A stretch of DNA of 64,000 bases from positions 169,165 to 233,164 of the forward strand of contig NZ_JAJTTE010000002.1 in NCBI RefSeq assembly GCF_021343995.1, given 5' to 3'. Of this stretch, positions 16,971-29,256 are shown in pieces. The stretch is from Pseudonocardia terrae. Lineage in GTDB: Bacteria; Actinomycetota; Actinomycetes; Mycobacteriales; Pseudonocardiaceae. Every line of letters starts with the position of its first letter. Within the stretch, counting starts at the first letter, position 1. The position numbers and the translations under genes are program-made. The notes under the pieces are model-generated. The model was not told the DNA's origin and ran no database searches. It worked only from the letters and a program-made list of their open reading frames with translations.

Positions 16971-17414
16971 GTGGACACCACCCTCCCCGGCCCGGGACAC
17001 GCGCCGGGTTCCGTGCGCCCGCCCGACGCCCGCCGGCCGCGCGCGACGTTGTGGATCCTGCGGGTGCTGCTGTCCGTGCACGTGCTCGCCGTACTGGGGC
17101 AGCCACTGCTCGCCGGGCTGTACCTGTCCGGCGACGTCGACGCGATCACGGTGCACGGGATCGTCGGGTCCGCGCTGGCCGGTCTCGGGCTGGTGCTGAT
17201 CGGCGGGGCCGCGGCGTACGTGCTCGTCGGCCGCGGGCGGTGGTGGGTGCTGCCCGCGACCGTGGTGCTCTTCTTCGCGGAGGGCCTGCAGGTCGGGTTC
17301 GGGTACGCCCGGCAGCTCAACCTGCACGTCCCGCTCGGGGTGCTGATCGTGACGGTCTCGGTCCTGCTCGCCGCCTGGGTCTGGACGCCCGCCGCCCGTC
17401 CGGGCCGGCGATGA
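16971..17414 (+). CDS. Small membrane protein of unknown function
   Basis: A 147-residue protein. After about 30 polar residues there are four hydrophobic segments: ILRVLLSVHVLAVLGQPLLA, a segment ending in IGGAAAYVLV, WWVLPATVVLFFAEGLQVGF, and VPLGVLIVTVSVLLAAWVW. Four-helix proteins of this sort, sometimes with conserved His, are often beside redox enzymes. Here it overlaps a tiny ORF and then a multicopper oxidase, suggesting a shared role in copper or redox handling (inference). The GTG at 16971 lies about 10 bases after a possible -10 element, so the transcript may be leaderless. Confidence 0.65.
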   Translation: MDTTLPGPGHAPGSVRPPDARRPRATLWILRVLLSVHVLAVLGQPLLAGLYLSGDVDAITVHGIVGSALAGLGLVLIGGAAAYVLVGRGRWWVLPATVVLFFAEGLQVGFGYARQLNLHVPLGVLIVTVSVLLAAWVWTPAARPGRR

Positions 17415-17557
17415 CCGCACCCACCCCGGCCGCGCTCACTCCGGCGGCGATCACCTCGACCGGGTCCGCCTCGGCCGCGTCCGCCCCGACGGCCCCCAGC
17501 TCGACCGCCTCCACTCCGACCGCATCTTTCCCCATCGCCCCCGGCGGCCGGCGATGA
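17411..17557 (+). CDS. 48-codon Ala/Thr/Ser/Pro-rich ORF between coupled genes
   Basis: The ATG overlaps the stop of the membrane-protein gene (ATGA, 17411-17414), and its own stop overlaps the ATG of the multicopper oxidase (ATGA, 17554-17557). The product is low complexity (for example STGSASAASAPTAPSSTAST) and matches no family I know. Both junctions sit in an identical 12-bp sequence ggccggcgatga, so the ORF may be a 143-bp duplication or insertion that kept translational coupling rather than a functional protein. Confidence 0.4.
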   Translation: MTAPTPAALTPAAITSTGSASAASAPTAPSSTASTPTASFPIAPGGRR

Positions 17558-19146
17558 GACGCCCGCCCCGCCCCCACCTCTCCCGCCGCGCCTTCCTCGG
17601 CGCCCTCGCCACCACCGCGGGCGCTGCCGCGCTCACCGGCTGCGGAGCCTTCGGCATCGACACCCCGCCCGGCCAGACCGGCGATGCGCTCCGCAGCGGC
17701 CGCCCCCTGCCCGCGCCGTTCCAGGTGCCGCTGCCGCGCCCGGCCGTCGCGCGACCGTCCGGCACCGTCACGCTCCCCGACGGCACCGCCGCCGACCTCT
17801 ACGAGATCACCCAGCGCCCGGCCGAGGTCGAGATCCTGCCCGGGGCCCGCACCACCGTCTGGGGCTACGACGGCACGTTCCCGGGGCCGATGCTGGAGAC
17901 GCGCACCGGTCGTCCGGTCGTCGTCCGGCATCGCAACGAGCTGCCGGTCCCGACCGTCACGCACCTGCACGGCGGCCACACCCCGGCCGACTCCGACGGC
18001 TGGCCGCTCGACCTGCTGCTCCCCGTCGGCAGAGGTGCACCGCCACACGGCATGCCTGGTGACCTGGCCGTCGGCACCCGCGACCACCACTATCCGATGA
18101 CCCAGCGCGCGGCCACGCTCTGGTACCACGACCACCGGATGGACTTCACCGGCCCGGCCGTCTACCGCGGGCTGATGGGCCTGCACCTGGTGCGCGATGC
18201 CGTCGAGGACGCCCTCCCGTTGCCGCGCGGCCCCCGCGAGTTCCCGCTCGTGCTCTGCGACCGCTCCTTCGACGCCGACGGCCAGTTCGCCTACCCCTCG
18301 CTCGACCGCAGCCTGCGTCGCGTCCCCGGCGTGGAGGCGGCCTGGATGGAGGGCGTGCTGGGCGACGTCGTGCTGGTCAACGGCGCCCCGTGGCCCGTCG
18401 CGGAGGTCGACGCCGCGCGGCACCGCCTGCGGATCCTCAACGGCGCGAACGCCCGCCGCTTCTCCCTCGCCTTCCAGGTGCCGGGCAGCCCGGACCTCCC
18501 GGTCACCCAGATCGGCTCCGACGGCGGGCTGCTCGCCGTCCCGGTCGAGCGGCCGACCGTCGACGTCGCGCCGGGTGAGCGGTGCGACGTCGTCGTGGAC
18601 CTCGGGCGCGTCCCCGTCGGTACCGAGGTCACGGTCGTCGACCTGTTGGGCACCGGATCGACCCGGGACGTGCTGCGGTTCCGGGTGGTCCGTGCCGCGC
18701 GCGACGACAGCGCCGTCCCGGACGTGCTGTCGGAGGTCGAGCCCCTGGTCCCCGGCCTGGTGCGCCGCGAGTTCGTGTTCCGCCGCGGCGGGGTCGGCGG
18801 CCACTCCGGCTGGACGATCAACGACCGGTCCTTCGATCCCGACGCGTCGCGGGCCGACATTCCCCTGGGCGAGACCGAGATCTGGCGGTTCCGGACCGAC
18901 GTCCACCACCCCGTCCACCTGCACCTCGATCCCGTGCAGGTCCTCGCGCGCGGCGGCCGCGGGCCCGGGCCGTCCGACGCCGGGTGGAAGGACACGGTGG
19001 ACCTGCGGCCGAGCGAGATCGTGGACGTCGCCGTGCGCTTCACCGACTTCGCGGGCCGGTTCGTGCTGCACTGCCACAACCTCGAGCACGAGGACATGGC
19101 GATGATGGCGACGATCCGGACCGTCCCCGGCACGAACGGAGCGTGA
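17554..19146 (+). CDS. Tat-exported multicopper oxidase
   Basis: A 530-residue oxidase of the CotA/bilirubin-oxidase/CueO class. The N-terminus has a twin-arginine signal (SRRAFLGALATTAGAAALTG) ending in LTGC, which may also be a lipobox, so it works outside the membrane. All copper motifs are present: HLHGGH (137), WYHDH (190), HPVHLH (452) and HCHNLEHEDMAMM (506), the last with the type-1 Cys, His and axial Met. The Met-rich insert of CueO is not seen. Substrates may be Cu(I), phenols or Mn(II); I cannot choose. It follows the two upstream small ORFs with overlapping codons. Confidence 0.93.
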   Translation: MRRPPRPHLSRRAFLGALATTAGAAALTGCGAFGIDTPPGQTGDALRSGRPLPAPFQVPLPRPAVARPSGTVTLPDGTAADLYEITQRPAEVEILPGARTTVWGYDGTFPGPMLETRTGRPVVVRHRNELPVPTVTHLHGGHTPADSDGWPLDLLLPVGRGAPPHGMPGDLAVGTRDHHYPMTQRAATLWYHDHRMDFTGPAVYRGLMGLHLVRDAVEDALPLPRGPREFPLVLCDRSFDADGQFAYPSLDRSLRRVPGVEAAWMEGVLGDVVLVNGAPWPVAEVDAARHRLRILNGANARRFSLAFQVPGSPDLPVTQIGSDGGLLAVPVERPTVDVAPGERCDVVVDLGRVPVGTEVTVVDLLGTGSTRDVLRFRVVRAARDDSAVPDVLSEVEPLVPGLVRREFVFRRGGVGGHSGWTINDRSFDPDASRADIPLGETEIWRFRTDVHHPVHLHLDPVQVLARGGRGPGPSDAGWKDTVDLRPSEIVDVAVRFTDFAGRFVLHCHNLEHEDMAMMATIRTVPGTNGA

Positions 19147-19282
19147 GGCGCCCGGCCGCGGCCCACGAGGACGGTGGTCACCCCGAGTGGGTACCCGCCT
19201 ACGGTATGGATTCCGTTGCTCCGATCTGCCTACGCTTCCGGGCGACCGATGAGTCCGCAGGAGCGAGGGAGTCGACCTTCAC

Positions 19283-19945
19283 ATGGCCTGGTTCAACGCC
19301 CTCCTCGCCTGCGTGTCGCTCGTCCTCGGGCTGCTGCACCTCGTCCGCCTCGCGACCGCGCGCCGCGACGGCCGCCCGGCCGCCGGGGAGGCCGCACACG
19401 CCGTGATGGGGTTCGGCATGGCGGCGATGTTCTCGCCCGTCGGGGACCCCGTGCCGCCCGCGGTGTGGATCGCCGCCTTCGGCCTGAGCGCCGCCTGGTT
19501 CGCGGCGCTCGCCCTGCGCACCGGCCCCGCCTCCGACGACGCCGGGCACCACGTCGTGTGCGGCGTCGCGATGCTCTTCATGCTCTCCCTGGGCCTGGGG
19601 GAGCAGGCCGCCCCGGCCGGCGGGCACGCCCACCACGGGTCGGCGAGCCCGGCGGCCTGGACCTCGGTCGTCGCGATCGTGCTCGCCGGCTACTTCGCCT
19701 GGCACGTCATGCGGTGCGGGGACCGTTTCGCCGCCGCCCGGCGGGTGCGGATCTCCCTCACCGAGCCCGTGCCGGCCGGTGCACCCGTCGAGATCGCCCC
19801 GCCTCCGGTCCACAGCGGCAGCTGCGGCCACGCCGGCAGCCCCGTCGAGGGCCGCCTCGCCGCGCTGCGCGCTCCCGGGGCCGCAGCCGTCGCCCACCTG
19901 GTCATGGCCTCGTCGATGGCCGTGATGCTGCTCGGGATGATCTAG
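19283..19945 (+). CDS. DUF5134 domain-containing membrane protein
   Basis: A 220-residue protein with about six hydrophobic segments, His-rich between them (GGHAHHGSASP). Conserved-looking features are LLHLVRLATARR and AAHAVMGFGMAAMFSP near the N-terminus and a second His/Met-containing helix VAHLVMASSMAVMLLG at the C-terminus. DUF5134 proteins are found in actinobacteria near copper genes and may handle metal in the membrane (inference). The final codons overlap those of the convergent Nramp gene by four bases (CTAG). Confidence 0.72.
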   Translation: MAWFNALLACVSLVLGLLHLVRLATARRDGRPAAGEAAHAVMGFGMAAMFSPVGDPVPPAVWIAAFGLSAAWFAALALRTGPASDDAGHHVVCGVAMLFMLSLGLGEQAAPAGGHAHHGSASPAAWTSVVAIVLAGYFAWHVMRCGDRFAAARRVRISLTEPVPAGAPVEIAPPPVHSGSCGHAGSPVEGRLAALRAPGAAAVAHLVMASSMAVMLLGMI

Positions 19946-21243
19946 AAGCGGCTGACGACGTCCGTCACGAGCAGAGCCAGGAACAGCACCGAGGCGGCGC
20001 CGAGGAACAGGTTCGACAGCCACCCCGACCTGCCCTTCCCGCTGACCCGCTTCGAGTTGAGCAACAGCATCAGCGTGACGGCCAGGAACGGCATGAAGAC
20101 CGAGCCGAGCACGCCGTAGACGAGCGTCAGGCCGAAGGGCTTGTCGATGAAGAGCAGGCCCATCGGCGGGATCGTCAGCCACAGCAGGTAGCCGCGGAAG
20201 GGCAGCGAGCGTTCGGTCTCGCCCGAGGCGAACCGCTCGACGGTGGTGCCCGTCTCCGCCGCCCTGCCGTGCGGCAGCCGGATCGCCCGGGTCCAGTCGG
20301 CGAACATGAACGAGACGCCGTTCCACACCCCGAGCAGCGATGTCGAGGTCACGGCCAGGAACCCGATCAGGAAGAGGATCCGCGCCCAGGCCCCGTAGCG
20401 TTCGTCGAGCGCGGTGCCCAGCACGAGCAGGCCGCTGTCGGACTCGGTGAGGTTCTGCCCGAACAGCAGGGTGGAGCCGACGATCAGCATGGCGATCACG
20501 AAGATGCCGGTCATGACGTAGCCGATGGCATTGTCCAGCCGCATCATCGACAGCCACCCGGTGCCCCGCCAGCCCTTGGCGAACATCCAGTAGCCGTAGG
20601 CGGCCATGGTGATGGTGCCGCCGACGCCGCCGATGAGGCCGAGGACGTAGATCGTCGAGCCCTCCGGCAGCCGCGGGACCAGCCCCGACGCCAGGTGGCC
20701 CAGATCCGGCGCGACCAGCACGGCGACCGCGACCACGGTGCAGAACTTGACCAGCACCAGCACGGTCATGAACTTCTCGAAGAAGGCGTAGCGCTGCGTC
20801 CACACCAGCACGAGCCCGACGACCCCGGCGATCATGGCCCAGTACCGCACGGACAGGCCGCCGAACAGGGCGTTGAGCGGCAGCCCGACCGCGGACATCG
20901 CCGTCGCGCCGTACACGAAGCCCCACACCACGATGTAGACGCCGAAGAAGACGGTGGCCCACCGCCCGAGCCGCCGCCAGCCGTCGAGCAGGGTCGTGCC
21001 GGAGGCCAGGTGCCAGCGGCCGACGCCCTCGCCGAGCGCGAGCTTCAGCACGGTGCCGAGGATCGCCGCCCAGAGCAGCACGGTGCCGAACCGTGCGCCC
21101 GCGACCATCGTGGCCACGAGGTCGCCCGCACCGACGCCGGTCGCCGCGGCCAGGAGACCGGGCCCGACCTGCCGGATCTTCGCCCCGAGGCCGACGGGCG
21201 GCGTGAGCTCCGTGGTCCGGTCCACTCCCTGCTGCGTACTCAC
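19942..21243 (-). CDS. Nramp family divalent metal transporter
   Basis: A 433-residue integral membrane protein of the Nramp (SLC11) family, typically Mn(II)/Fe(II) proton symporters. The first helix has AAATGVGAGDLVATM; the canonical DPGN metal-binding motif is replaced by GVGAGD, and the helix-6 region reads TITMAAYGYWMFAKG instead of the usual MPHNLYLHS. Such divergence is seen in Nramp-related proteins that may not carry Mn or may carry Mg(II) or other cations, so the substrate is uncertain. About 11 hydrophobic segments are present. The GTG at 21243 follows GGGAGG. It converges on the DUF5134 gene. Confidence 0.82.
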   Translation of the reverse strand: MSTQQGVDRTTELTPPVGLGAKIRQVGPGLLAAATGVGAGDLVATMVAGARFGTVLLWAAILGTVLKLALGEGVGRWHLASGTTLLDGWRRLGRWATVFFGVYIVVWGFVYGATAMSAVGLPLNALFGGLSVRYWAMIAGVVGLVLVWTQRYAFFEKFMTVLVLVKFCTVVAVAVLVAPDLGHLASGLVPRLPEGSTIYVLGLIGGVGGTITMAAYGYWMFAKGWRGTGWLSMMRLDNAIGYVMTGIFVIAMLIVGSTLLFGQNLTESDSGLLVLGTALDERYGAWARILFLIGFLAVTSTSLLGVWNGVSFMFADWTRAIRLPHGRAAETGTTVERFASGETERSLPFRGYLLWLTIPPMGLLFIDKPFGLTLVYGVLGSVFMPFLAVTLMLLLNSKRVSGKGRSGWLSNLFLGAASVLFLALLVTDVVSRF

Positions 21244-21416
21244 GGTGACCTCCCGCTCCGGCGACTTCGTCGACCCCGTCCCGGAAACGGTAGAGATGTC
21301 CGCTCTGTCCCGCAGCACCTGGCGTGCGACCGGGCTCACCGATCGTGCAAGGGTGCGGACGGTACGTTTCCGCTTTACCGTCGTAGCGGGTCCGACGAGA
21401 GAGGCGAGAAGCGGCC

Positions 21417-21677
21417 GTGGCGAGCATCGAAGAGGTCAGGGACGGCATCGCGCAGGCCAACGACAAGGCCTCGGAGAGCATGGGGGCACTCGATCAGGCG
21501 CGCTCCAGCATCGAGGAGGCGCAGCGGGCGCTGCAGCAGGTGACCGAGGGCAGCTCGCAGAGCGACGTGGAGCAGGCCAACGCGTACTACGCCGAGGCTG
21601 CCAGCAAGATCGACGACGTCCAGCAGGCCATCAACGCGGCGATCGAGGCGGCCGAGGGCGTCGCCGCCCGGCTGTAG
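21417..21677 (+). CDS. Small helical protein A of the FtsK-like operon
   Basis: An 86-residue acidic, Ala/Gln-rich protein predicted to be almost wholly helical (MASIEEVRDGIAQANDKASE; later VQQAINAAIEAAEGVAARL). Size and position, directly before an FtsK-like ATPase and followed by a second small helical protein, recall the WXG100 pairs that precede EccC in type VII secretion loci, but there is no WXG motif. The GTG start is preceded by GAGAGGCGAG. It is the first gene of a four-gene cassette. Not recognised as a named family. Confidence 0.6.
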   Translation: MASIEEVRDGIAQANDKASESMGALDQARSSIEEAQRALQQVTEGSSQSDVEQANAYYAEAASKIDDVQQAINAAIEAAEGVAARL

Positions 21678-21709
21678 GTGCGGGTGCACCCCGACCGGAG
21701 GACACCGGA

Positions 21710-21958
21710 GTGAGCATCGCCGACCTGCGCGCCGCCCTGGAGGGCGTCGGCAGTGCCACCGGCGAGGCGCGTACCCACGCGCAGCGCGCCGCGGAGCGGC
21801 TGGGTGAAGCCGCCGCCCTGCTGGCCGAGCTCACCGAGCGGACCGGCGCCGACCTGCCGGTGGCGGCGCTGCAGAAGGCGCGCGAGGAGGTCGACGAGCT
21901 GGCGGCGACGGTGGGCCTGGCGGGCGACGCGGTCGCCGACCTGGGCGCTCGGCTGTAG
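21710..21958 (+). CDS. Small helical protein B of the FtsK-like operon
   Basis: An 82-residue Ala/Glu-rich helical protein (SIADLRAALEGVGSATGEA; later AALQKAREEVDELAATVG). It shares its start, helical layout and ending (DAVADLGARL versus AAEGVAARL) with protein A, suggesting a paralogous or interacting pair. The GTG follows ACCGGAGGACACCGGA. Its stop lies 2 bases before the ATPase gene, indicating tight coupling. No known family is recognised. Confidence 0.58.
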   Translation: MSIADLRAALEGVGSATGEARTHAQRAAERLGEAAALLAELTERTGADLPVAALQKAREEVDELAATVGLAGDAVADLGARL

Positions 21959-21960
21959 TC

Positions 21961-24693
21961 GTGGCCGCGGGGAGGAAGGCGCGCCGGGACCGCATCACGG
22001 CGGCGTTCGACGCGTTCCACGCCGCCGCCGCGCGCGCCCTCGGCGCGGCCGCACGGCAGCGCGAGTCGGCCGTCAACGCGCAGGCCGAGGCCATGTTCGA
22101 GCTGTGGCTGCGGCGCGAGGGCGTCGCGGCCGTGCACGGTGACCCGTCCATGGCGCCGGCCTTCCGCGCACCGGTCCTCGCCGCGGCCGTCGAGCGTGCC
22201 GAGCGCGACCGGCTGGCCGGTCTCTCCGGCTGGCTGCCGGACGGACCACGCGCGCTCGCCGACGTCGTCGCCGACGCCGCCACCGGTCCGGCCGGAGCCC
22301 GCGGCACTGCATGGCTCGACGAGGTCGTGCGCGCGGCGGACCCCGACGCGTCGGGCTCCGACCTGCTGCGCAACGAGGGCGTCAAGGACCACCCGGAGCT
22401 GTGGCGGATCGGCACGGGGCACCTGGAGATCGGCGAGGCGTTCCCCGTCGCCGTGCCCCTGCTCGACGAGTCCCACCTGCGGATCGACTCCGTACCGGAG
22501 TCCCGCCCCGCCGCCGAGGCGCTGGTCGAGCAGCTGCTCATGCGCATGCTCGCGTGCTTCCGGCCGGGCATCCTGACCGTCGACGTCTGGGACGTCGGCC
22601 AGTACGGGCTGATGCCCGCGCTCTACCCGTTGGCCCGCACCGGCCTGGTCACCTCGCACGACCCCAACCGGCTCGGCGACCTGCTCGACGAGCTGTCCGA
22701 GCGGATCCGCAAGGTCCACAGCCGGGTGCTGGTCGGCGGCTTCCCGTCGCTGCGGGCACATGCCGCGCACGAGGGCCGGCGCAGCGAGCCGTGGGTCGTG
22801 GTGGTGCTGGCCGGCAATCGGACCGCGTTGCCCGAGGACCAGCAGCGGCAGCTGCAGCGGATCGCCCGCAGCAGCCTGGCCTGCGGGATCCACCTCGCGA
22901 TGCTCGACGTCCCGGTGACCGTCGCCGCGCCCGTCGAGACCGTGCGGTTCACGAAGCAGGGCGTGCGGTGCTCCATGACCGGCCCGCACGTGCGGGTGGA
23001 GCCGGACCCGCCGCTGCCCCGCCAGCAGGTCACGGACGCATGCAGCGCGATCGTCCGCGCGCACGAGGCCTGGCGGGCCAAGGTGTCGACCTTCGCCGAC
23101 CTGCTGCCGAAGGACCGCCAGGGCCGGCTGACGTCGGAGTCCGGGGTGCGCACCCCGATCGGCTTCACCGACGGCATGCACGTGGAGCTCGCGCTCGACG
23201 ACGCCTCCCCGCACGCGTTGATCGGCGGGCCGAGCGGGTCCGGCAAGACCAACCTGCTGCTGGCCATGATCGGGTCGATGGCCGCCCGGTACGACCCGCA
23301 CGAGCTGCACTTCTACCTGCTGGACTTCAAGGAGGGCGTGTCCTTCGCCCAGTTCGCGCCCGGCCGCCGGGACACCAGCTGGCTGCCGCACGCCCAGCTG
23401 ATCGGGATCAACGTCAACACCGACCGCGAGTTCGGGCTGGCGCTGCTGCAGTTCCTCGCCGACGAGATGCGCCGCCGCGCCGAGGCCGCCAAGTCCTTCG
23501 AGGTGACCAAGCTCGAGGAGCTGCGGCGGGCCGATCCGCGCGGGCACTGGCCCCGGATCGTCGCGGTGGTCGACGAGTTCCAGTACCTGTTCGCGGAGAA
23601 GGACCAGGTCACCAAGCAGGCCACGGCGCTGCTGGAGGACGTCGCGCGGCGCGGGCGTTCGCAGGGCATCCACCTGGTGTTCGCGAGCCAGGACGTCTCG
23701 GGGATCGAGGCCTTCTGGGGTCGCCCGGCGATCTTCGAGCAGTTCGTGCTGCGGATCGCGCTGCCCCGGGCGCGCCGCGTGCTGGCCAACCTCAACGACG
23801 CCGCGCTCGCCCTGCCGCGCTGGCACGCCATCGTCAACCACGAGTCCGGGATGAAGCACGCCAACGAGATCGCCCGGATTCCCGACGCGGGCGCCGGATC
23901 GGATCTCGACGAGGTCCAGCGGGCCGCCCACGAGCGCTACGCCGGGCCGCCGCCCCGGCTGTTCGACGGGGCCCGCTCGCCCGCGGTGCGCGAGCTGCTC
24001 GCCGCGGTGCCGGTCGACGGCACCCCGCGCGCCCTGCTCGGCCAGGTGATCGACATGGCGGGCAGCGCCGCCACCGTCGAGCTGCCCGACGCGCCGGGCC
24101 GCAACGTCGCCGTCCTCGCCTCCGCGTCGGCCGAGGCGCTGCGGGTGATGGGCGCTGTCGCGGCGGCACTGGCGCTGACCGCGCCCGCGGAGGCCCGGTT
24201 CGTCGTCGCGCCGCTGGTGGCGGAGCTACCCGGCGCCGCGCTGGCCGGGCGGGAGACCGAGACCGTTGGGCTCGACGGGTTCCGCGCGCGGATCGAGGAG
24301 CTGGCGCGCGAGGTGAAGGAGCGGGTCGGCAGCGGCGAGCGCCGGCCGGTGTATCTGCTGCTCCTGGGGGCCGACGCGGCCGATCCGCTGCTGGAGCGGT
24401 CCGGCACCGAGGCGCTCCGCACCGTGCTGCGGTTCGGTTCGGAGGTCGGTCTGCACGTGGTCGGCTGGTGGCGCTCCGCGACGCGCCTGCGGCAGCTGCT
24501 GACGCTCTCCGCCGGGGTCGACGACGTCGGCGCCTGGATCGGGCTCGACGTCCAGGGCTCCGAGCTCGGCGCCCTCGCCCCGGGCCTGGGCACGACCTGG
24601 GCGCCCCGCCCGGGCCGCGGCCTGTTCTTCGACCGCGCCGTGCACGCGCGGCCGGAGGTCGTGATCGTGCCCGGCTCGCTGGAGGACGCATGA
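21961..24693 (+). CDS. FtsK/SpoIIIE-type (EccC-like) ATPase
   Basis: A 910-residue protein. The N-terminal 400 residues have an Ala-rich helical part and an alpha/beta part without a P-loop. The ATPase domain follows: Walker A GGPSGSGKTNLLLAMIGS (about 422), YLLDFKEGVSFAQF, Walker B RIVAVVDEFQYLF (about 533) and HLVFASQDVSG. The last 230 residues form another alpha/beta domain (RNVAVLASASAEALRVMG) whose P-loop lacks GK[ST]. One active and one degenerate ATPase module recalls EccC of type VII secretion more than chromosomal FtsK; there is no membrane segment and no gamma DNA-binding domain. It lies in one operon with three small helical proteins. The substrate (protein or DNA) is unknown. Confidence 0.8.
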   Translation: MAAGRKARRDRITAAFDAFHAAAARALGAAARQRESAVNAQAEAMFELWLRREGVAAVHGDPSMAPAFRAPVLAAAVERAERDRLAGLSGWLPDGPRALADVVADAATGPAGARGTAWLDEVVRAADPDASGSDLLRNEGVKDHPELWRIGTGHLEIGEAFPVAVPLLDESHLRIDSVPESRPAAEALVEQLLMRMLACFRPGILTVDVWDVGQYGLMPALYPLARTGLVTSHDPNRLGDLLDELSERIRKVHSRVLVGGFPSLRAHAAHEGRRSEPWVVVVLAGNRTALPEDQQRQLQRIARSSLACGIHLAMLDVPVTVAAPVETVRFTKQGVRCSMTGPHVRVEPDPPLPRQQVTDACSAIVRAHEAWRAKVSTFADLLPKDRQGRLTSESGVRTPIGFTDGMHVELALDDASPHALIGGPSGSGKTNLLLAMIGSMAARYDPHELHFYLLDFKEGVSFAQFAPGRRDTSWLPHAQLIGINVNTDREFGLALLQFLADEMRRRAEAAKSFEVTKLEELRRADPRGHWPRIVAVVDEFQYLFAEKDQVTKQATALLEDVARRGRSQGIHLVFASQDVSGIEAFWGRPAIFEQFVLRIALPRARRVLANLNDAALALPRWHAIVNHESGMKHANEIARIPDAGAGSDLDEVQRAAHERYAGPPPRLFDGARSPAVRELLAAVPVDGTPRALLGQVIDMAGSAATVELPDAPGRNVAVLASASAEALRVMGAVAAALALTAPAEARFVVAPLVAELPGAALAGRETETVGLDGFRARIEELAREVKERVGSGERRPVYLLLLGADAADPLLERSGTEALRTVLRFGSEVGLHVVGWWRSATRLRQLLTLSAGVDDVGAWIGLDVQGSELGALAPGLGTTWAPRPGRGLFFDRAVHARPEVVIVPGSLEDA

Positions 24694-25067
24694 ACATGCC
24701 GGACCGGCCGGAGTCGCCGGCCGCCGCGTACCGCCGCATCGCGAGCGGGATCGAGCAGGCGGTCGGGGCGGTCCGGCGGCAGGACGAGCAGCGCGCGACC
24801 CGCCTCGAGCAGGCGCTGGCCCGGATCGACGCGCGGATGCGGCGGGTGGGCGAGCGTGCCGCCCTGACCCGCTTCTCCGTGGAGCTGCACTGGGAGTCGG
24901 CGCTGGAGGCGCTGTGGGCGGAACCGTGGATGACGGTCCGTCCCTTCCCACGCCCCGACACCGAGGCCGACCCCGCGCAGCTGGAACGCTACGAGCGCGA
25001 GGTCGACCGGACGTACACGGAGCTCATGGACCTCGTCGCCCGCCGCCGCTTCGGCTTCCGCCGCTGA
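24690..25067 (+). CDS. Helical protein C of the FtsK-like operon
   Basis: A 125-residue protein. The first 70 residues form a probable coiled coil (AVRRQDEQRATRLEQALARI) and the C-terminal half carries conserved-looking Trp residues (ELHWESALEALWAEPWMTVR) and a Tyr/Arg-rich tail. Its ATG overlaps the ATPase stop by four bases (ATGA), so it belongs to the same translational unit. No family is recognised. Its dedication to this operon suggests a structural partner of the ATPase. Confidence 0.6.
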   Translation: MNMPDRPESPAAAYRRIASGIEQAVGAVRRQDEQRATRLEQALARIDARMRRVGERAALTRFSVELHWESALEALWAEPWMTVRPFPRPDTEADPAQLERYEREVDRTYTELMDLVARRRFGFRR

Positions 25068-25073
25068 GGGACC

Positions 25074-25247
25074 TCAGTCGTCCTCGTCGTCGCGGGCGAG
25101 GAAGGTGGCCAGGCGTTCGACGGCGTCCTCGTAGCTGGGGTGCGAGTCGACGAAGGCCCGGAGGCGGGCGGCCAGCCACTCGACGCTGACCGCCTCGTCC
25201 CCGCGGCGTTCGACCAGTTCCTCGATGCCCCGGTCGGTGAAGTACAT
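25074..25247 (-). CDS. DUF6104 family small protein
   Basis: A 57-residue acidic protein on the minus strand, starting MYFTDRGIEELVERRGDE and ending ATFLARDDEDD. The start and the following AVSVEWLAARLRAFVD match the small DUF6104 proteins found next to kgd in many actinobacteria. It has no known function. It ends 16 bases downstream of the kgd stop on the same strand and is probably transcribed with it. It converges on the FtsK-like operon. Confidence 0.75.
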   Translation of the reverse strand: MYFTDRGIEELVERRGDEAVSVEWLAARLRAFVDSHPSYEDAVERLATFLARDDEDD

Positions 25248-25262
25248 CGGCCGAGAAGTCCC

Positions 25263-29117
<3,855 letters not shown>

Positions 29118-29256
29118 GCGCTCTCAACCGCCTTGGTTCGCTCGAAGCTCTTCAGTCGCCGATGACCGCCGTCCCAGGGTAGTCCTCCCCGGAAGGGAGC
29201 CGATATGTGCTCGGTCGCGTTGTGACCTCCGCCCGGCGGGTGCCCGTCCGGTCCCG

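Noticed and set aside
21417..21958. WXG100 (ESX) proteins
   Set aside because: Size, pairing and position fit, but neither protein has a WXG motif or the YxxxD/E tail, so I did not call them ESX substrates.
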